Of a stretch of 64,000 nt of DNA, positions 60,370-64,000 are shown piece by piece. The stretch is taken from the NCBI RefSeq assembly GCF_003986975.1, contig NZ_PIPO01000004.1, forward strand, positions 1 through 64,000, in the 5' to 3' direction. Origin of the DNA: Aliidiomarina soli (GTDB taxonomy: Bacteria > Pseudomonadota > Gammaproteobacteria > Enterobacterales > Alteromonadaceae). The notes beneath the pieces are model-generated. The model was not told where the DNA came from and made no database searches. It saw nothing but the letters and a program-made list of their open reading frames with translations. A program made the translations under genes and the position numbers. Each line of letters starts with the position of its first letter. The first letter of the stretch is position 1.

Positions 60370-62946
60370 ATGGGGCCTGCCTTGAAGTTTCTTAAATATT
60401 TGCTGCTGACGTTGCTGACCCTGATCATTTTTGGCCTGGGTAGCGTGGTCGCGCTTTATTATTATGTGAAGCCTGAATTACCCAGTGTTGAAACCTTGCG
60501 CGATGTTCGCTTGCAGATACCGATGCAGGTTTTTACAGCAGATGGCAAGCTGATCTCGCAGTTTGGTGAACAACGGCGTATTCCGCTTACCCTGGACGAA
60601 ATTCCGCAGCAGTTAAAAGATGCGATTTTAGCCACTGAAGACAGCCGTTTTTACGAGCATTTCGGCGTTGACCCTATTGGTGTTGCGCGTGCGTTTAGCG
60701 TGCTGATCACGACGGGCTCTATCCGCGAAGGTGCGAGTACCATTACCATGCAGCTGGCGCGGAATTTCTTTCTGACCCGCGAACGGGCGTGGATGCGCAA
60801 GGTGAAAGAAGCCTTTATCGCGATCCATATCGAGCAATTGCTCAGCAAAGACGAAATTCTGGAGTTGTATCTGAACAAGCTGGCGCTGGGGCACCGCGCC
60901 TACGGTGTTGGAGCCGCGGCAGAAGTCTATTACGGTCGTTCGCTGGACGAACTTACCCTGGCGGAAATAGCGACTATCTCGGGTTTGCCGAAAGGACCCT
61001 CGATTCTCAACCCAATCTCAAATCCACCGGCGTCGGTTGAACGTCGTCGGATCGTGCTGCGTCGGATGCTGGATGAAGGCTATATTAGCGAAGAAGCCTA
61101 TCAGGTTGCGTATGATGCCCCTGTCACTGCGCGGCTGCACGGCGCCACGATTGAAGTTTCAGCGCCCTACCTGGCTGAAATGGTGCGGCATGAGATGGTA
61201 GAGCGTTTTGGCGCCGAGCAGGCTTACACCAGTGGGTATCGGGTTTACACCACCGTAGAGTCAAAGCATCAGCTAGCGGCGGAAAAGGCCGTGCGTGACA
61301 ACCTGCACGCCTATGATGAGCGGCACGGCTATCGTGGTCCGGTGAACCGTTTGTGGGGCGAGTTTACGGCGAGTGAAGAGGCGGATCAGCAACAGCAGAA
61401 TTTGATCAACCCTGAGACCATGGCGATTCCGGAAAACCGAGGCGTTGAACCCTGGTCAGCCGAGGAAATCACCGCGTATCTGAGTCGACAACCAATGTAT
61501 GGCCCTCTGCATCCGGCGGTGGTTACTGAGGTCGGAGAGCAAAGTGCTGTGATCCTGGTTCGCGAAGGGGTGGCAGGCGCCAGTGAAGTTGAACTGGACT
61601 GGGCGGCCCTTGATTGGGCAAGGCCTTATATTGATGAGAGCACCCAGGGCGAAGCACCGCAACAAGCCAGTGATATTTTGCGCGCAGGCGATCATATTTG
61701 GGTGCGCCGTCCGCAACCAGATGCACCCTATAAGCTGGCACAAATTCCCGGACCGAGCTCGGCGTTGGTCGCTATGCATCCGAATAACGGCGCACTTGCT
61801 GCCGTGGTAGGCGGTTACAGTTTCCAAATGAGCCAGTATAACCGGGCTTTGCAGGCTGAACGTCAGGTAGGTTCAACCATAAAGCCGTTTATCTATGCTG
61901 CGGCTATCGAAGATGGTTACACCCTGGCCACGATTATGAATGATGCACCTATTACCCAGTGGAACCCGGGATCAGGGTCTGCCTGGCGGCCACGAAATTC
62001 ACCTGAAGTCTATGACGGCCCGATTCGTCTGCGCAAGGCACTGGCACGCTCAAAGAACGTCGTTTCAGTCCGTCTGATCCGCTCGGTAGGAGTCGACCGT
62101 ACCGCCGATTTCATGCAGCAGTTTGGGTTTGAAGCAGGGGACATTCCGCGTAACGAATCGCTATCCTTAGGTTCTGCGTCTTTTACTCCGCTTGAGTTAA
62201 CTCGTGGCTTTGCGGTGTTTGCCAACGGTGGCTATCTGGTGGAACCGCATTTCGTGGCGCGTATTGAAGACGTCAACGGCGAAGTGCTGGAAGTCGCTAA
62301 TCCGGTCCAGACCTGCGCCGATTGTGTGCTGCAGGATCTCTATGAAAACTGGTGGGAACATGAGCTGCCGCAGGCGCCGCGAGTGCTATCCGAGCAAACT
62401 GCCTTTCTGGTGAGTGATGCGCTAACCTCAGCGGTGTGGGGCGGCGGCAGCTGGCCTAATCAAACTGGCTGGAATGGCACCGCATGGCGGGCACAAACGC
62501 TGCGTAACCGCAATATTTCCGGTAAAACCGGTACCACCAATGACGTCAATGATGCCTGGTTCGTGGGCTATGGCAGTGGCTTAGTGGTTAGTACCTGGGT
62601 CGGTTTCGATAATCTCGAGTATTCGCTTGGGCGGGCGTCGCTGAACCCTAACCTTGGCCGTGACCGGCAGCCGATCGTCGGTTCCGAAGCGGGTGCCACC
62701 ACCGCTTTACCAGGCTGGATTGATTTTATGCAGGTAGCGATGGAAGACTTCGCTTTTGATCCCTTTGATTTGCCAACTGATATTGTCTCAGTCCGGATTG
62801 ACGATAAGACTGGTAAGCTGAGCAATCAGTCTGACTACACCAGCTTGTTTGAATATTTCATTTCTGGCACTGAGCCCACTGAGTTCGTGGATGTAGAGGG
62901 CAACTCGCCGCGTTTGTTTGAGGATGACGACGACGAGTTGTTCTGA
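60370..62946 (+). CDS. mrcA: Penicillin-binding protein 1A
   Basis: PBP1a polymerises and cross-links peptidoglycan. The 858-residue product has an N-terminal membrane helix (about 8-32), a GT51 glycosyltransferase domain with Glu90 in ATEDSRFYEHFG and GASTITMQLARN, an OB-like insert, and a transpeptidase domain with STIK (Ser502, Lys505), SKN (561-563) and KTGT. The PBP1a-specific opening DVRLQIPMQVF is present. A TTG four codons in (60382), behind GGGG, would start the protein at LKFLKY, nearer to E. coli MKFVKY, and is a possible true start. Confidence 0.96.
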   Translation: MGPALKFLKYLLLTLLTLIIFGLGSVVALYYYVKPELPSVETLRDVRLQIPMQVFTADGKLISQFGEQRRIPLTLDEIPQQLKDAILATEDSRFYEHFGVDPIGVARAFSVLITTGSIREGASTITMQLARNFFLTRERAWMRKVKEAFIAIHIEQLLSKDEILELYLNKLALGHRAYGVGAAAEVYYGRSLDELTLAEIATISGLPKGPSILNPISNPPASVERRRIVLRRMLDEGYISEEAYQVAYDAPVTARLHGATIEVSAPYLAEMVRHEMVERFGAEQAYTSGYRVYTTVESKHQLAAEKAVRDNLHAYDERHGYRGPVNRLWGEFTASEEADQQQQNLINPETMAIPENRGVEPWSAEEITAYLSRQPMYGPLHPAVVTEVGEQSAVILVREGVAGASEVELDWAALDWARPYIDESTQGEAPQQASDILRAGDHIWVRRPQPDAPYKLAQIPGPSSALVAMHPNNGALAAVVGGYSFQMSQYNRALQAERQVGSTIKPFIYAAAIEDGYTLATIMNDAPITQWNPGSGSAWRPRNSPEVYDGPIRLRKALARSKNVVSVRLIRSVGVDRTADFMQQFGFEAGDIPRNESLSLGSASFTPLELTRGFAVFANGGYLVEPHFVARIEDVNGEVLEVANPVQTCADCVLQDLYENWWEHELPQAPRVLSEQTAFLVSDALTSAVWGGGSWPNQTGWNGTAWRAQTLRNRNISGKTGTTNDVNDAWFVGYGSGLVVSTWVGFDNLEYSLGRASLNPNLGRDRQPIVGSEAGATTALPGWIDFMQVAMEDFAFDPFDLPTDIVSVRIDDKTGKLSNQSDYTSLFEYFISGTEPTEFVDVEGNSPRLFEDDDDELF

Positions 62947-62952
62947 AGCAGC

Positions 62953-62981
62953 CGTCTTGTCGCTTAGGTAGCGGCAAGACG
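62953..62981. terminator. Hairpin between converging mrcA and metL-type genes
   Basis: A 12-bp stem with one G-U pair (62953-62964 with 62970-62981) and a five-base loop covers the stop codon of the metL-type gene. No T run follows on either strand, so it may be a weak bidirectional terminator. Confidence 0.5.
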
Positions 62982-64000
62982 TGCTAGTAGCTGGTGCAGG
63001 TCAGACTGCACGCCGCCTGCTGTGACATGGCGTCCGGCCCCCGGGCCACTGATAACAAGGGGCATTTCCTGATACCAGTCACTGTGTATAACGAAAATGT
63101 TCTCACCCGGAATCAAATTGGCGAGCATATCGCCTTCTGCGATGAACTCGATACCAACCCGGGCGTAGCTGCGCTCATTGTCCACCGAGAAACTGGCCAT
63201 TAAACGGGGCACTTTGCCGTCCTTTTGCGCCTCATCCCATAGCTGCTGCATCGGTGCATCAAGCTCTTCGATACGCTCCCAAAACTCTTCAGGGCTGACA
63301 TTCTGCAGCTGCCAGGGCAGCAAACTGTTTACTTCGACGTCCTGCCAGTCCAGTTGAGCGCCAATGTCACGAGCCACAATTAATAATTTACGCACGATGT
63401 CGTGGCAGGATAAGTCTTCGCGAGGGTCCGGTTCGGTTAAGCCGGTGGTTTTTGCTTCCTGCACCAGCTCGCTGAACTTCACCTTGCCGTCGAACTTTTC
63501 GAACAGCCAGCTCATGGTGCCGGAGAATATACCGGCGATACTGCGAATGTGATCACCGGAGCGGATCAGGTCATTGAGCGCATAATTGAGCGGCAACCCG
63601 GCACCCACCGTGGTGTTGTAGAGCCATTCGCGTTTGTATTCGTGCTGAATGGTGCGGATTTCCCGGTACAAAGCCTCTTCTGCAGCACCGGCCCGTTTGT
63701 TGGCGCCGATAATGTGCATGCCGTTGGCGAAGAAACTTGGATACATCCGGGCCACTTCACGGGCGTCGGTGAGGTCCATCACCACCAACTCATCGTAAGG
63801 AGCATTCGGGAGTTCGCGAAGCAGCTCTGTTAATACGTAGGGGCGCGCCAGACGTTCGAAATTGTCCTGCCAATCCTGCAAATCAACGCCGCTGTAGTCA
63901 AGCCACAGACGGGTTGAGTTGGCGATGCCCATAATTCGTACATCAACGTTTTCATTCAGGCGGTCGCGCTGCTGGCGGAACATATCCAGCCACTGACTGC
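62964..64000 (-). CDS. metL: Bifunctional aspartate kinase / homoserine dehydrogenase, C-terminal part (MetL type), cut by window edge
   Basis: The frame stays open to the right edge of the window, so only the C-terminal homoserine dehydrogenase half (about 345 residues) is visible. It reduces aspartate semialdehyde to homoserine. Hallmarks are GIANSTRLWLDYSGVDL, VIGANKRAG-like IIGANKRAG, NTTVGAGLPLN, SGTMSWLFEKFDG and TEPDPREDLSCHDIVRKLL with catalytic Asp and Lys. The end, GPGAGRHVTAGGVQSDLHQLL, is closer to E. coli MetL than ThrA, but without the kinase half the choice between them is not certain. Confidence 0.88.
   Translation of the reverse strand, partial: SQWLDMFRQQRDRLNENVDVRIMGIANSTRLWLDYSGVDLQDWQDNFERLARPYVLTELLRELPNAPYDELVVMDLTDAREVARMYPSFFANGMHIIGANKRAGAAEEALYREIRTIQHEYKREWLYNTTVGAGLPLNYALNDLIRSGDHIRSIAGIFSGTMSWLFEKFDGKVKFSELVQEAKTTGLTEPDPREDLSCHDIVRKLLIVARDIGAQLDWQDVEVNSLLPWQLQNVSPEEFWERIEELDAPMQQLWDEAQKDGKVPRLMASFSVDNERSYARVGIEFIAEGDMLANLIPGENIFVIHSDWYQEMPLVISGPGAGRHVTAGGVQSDLHQLLARLAAT

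Noticed and set aside
1-64000. CRISPR array, insertion sequence, integron or prophage
   Set aside because: I saw no regularly spaced direct repeats beyond the Pho-like array, no transposase, no phage structural genes; XerC is the chromosomal housekeeping recombinase.

Overview
The window reads as a stretch of gammaproteobacterial chromosome. The gene orders lptM-lysA-dapF-DUF484-xerC-yigB-uvrD and aroK-aroB-damX-dam match the enterobacterial/Alteromonadales arrangement. A hemD-hemX fusion, many TonB-dependent receptors, a tricorn-type protease and a DUF2914 protein suggest a marine, peptide-using member of the Alteromonadales, perhaps Idiomarinaceae. The family-level placement is inference from gene content; no 16S sequence is present. 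Coding density is very high. No gap between genes exceeds 300 bases; the largest are 161-438, 26360-26632, 46429-46641 and 60157-60369.

Layout. 1-200: the tail of an rRNA operon (23S-5S spacer, 5S rRNA, terminator), followed by an unusual perfect 28-bp palindrome and a Cu/Zn superoxide dismutase lipoprotein gene (sodC). 1031-10954 (minus): one apparent transcription unit with DUF2914 protein, hemC, a hemD-hemX fusion, hemY, tamA and tamB, so haem synthesis and the outer-membrane assembly module share a cluster. 11118-17987 (plus): lptM, lysA, dapF, DUF484, xerC, yigB, then uvrD behind a LexA-type box. 18029-21330: rarD-yigI divergent from recQ. 21406-26359: M28 peptidase lipoprotein convergent with an Oar-like TonB receptor.

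26633-30650 (plus): cstA, a small protein ending in Cys-Cys-stop, an ArsA/Get3-like ATPase (the three genes overlap), and an MDR-type oxidoreductase. 30722-37448: tricorn-like S41 protease, DUF502 and MAPEG membrane proteins, a class C beta-lactamase-fold hydrolase, and a zinc-ribbon methyltransferase. 37550-42930 (minus): an internally duplicated surface lipoprotein and a TonB receptor behind a six-unit, 11-bp-period array of TGTCA-like repeats that looks like tandem PhoB boxes. 43060-46428: ABC exporter and a lipoprotein with a zincin HEXXH motif. 46642-52759: Old Yellow Enzyme, two unknown secreted proteins, an AT-rich alpha/beta hydrolase gene, a flavoprotein of the HI0933 family and a YfcC-family carrier.

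52872-60156 (minus): rsmJ, elaA, dam, damX, aroB and aroK preceded by a shrunken pilMNOP-like cluster with no pilQ secretin. 60370-62946: PBP1a (mrcA), convergent with the 3' part of a bifunctional aspartokinase/homoserine dehydrogenase gene (metL-type) cut by the window edge.

The candidates most worth following are (1) the cstA / CC-stop protein / ArsA-like ATPase operon, (2) the putative Pho-box array driving the duplicated lipoprotein and its TonB receptor, (3) the secretin-less pil remnant, and (4) the zincin-like lipoprotein. No CRISPR array, insertion sequence, prophage or tRNA gene was seen.
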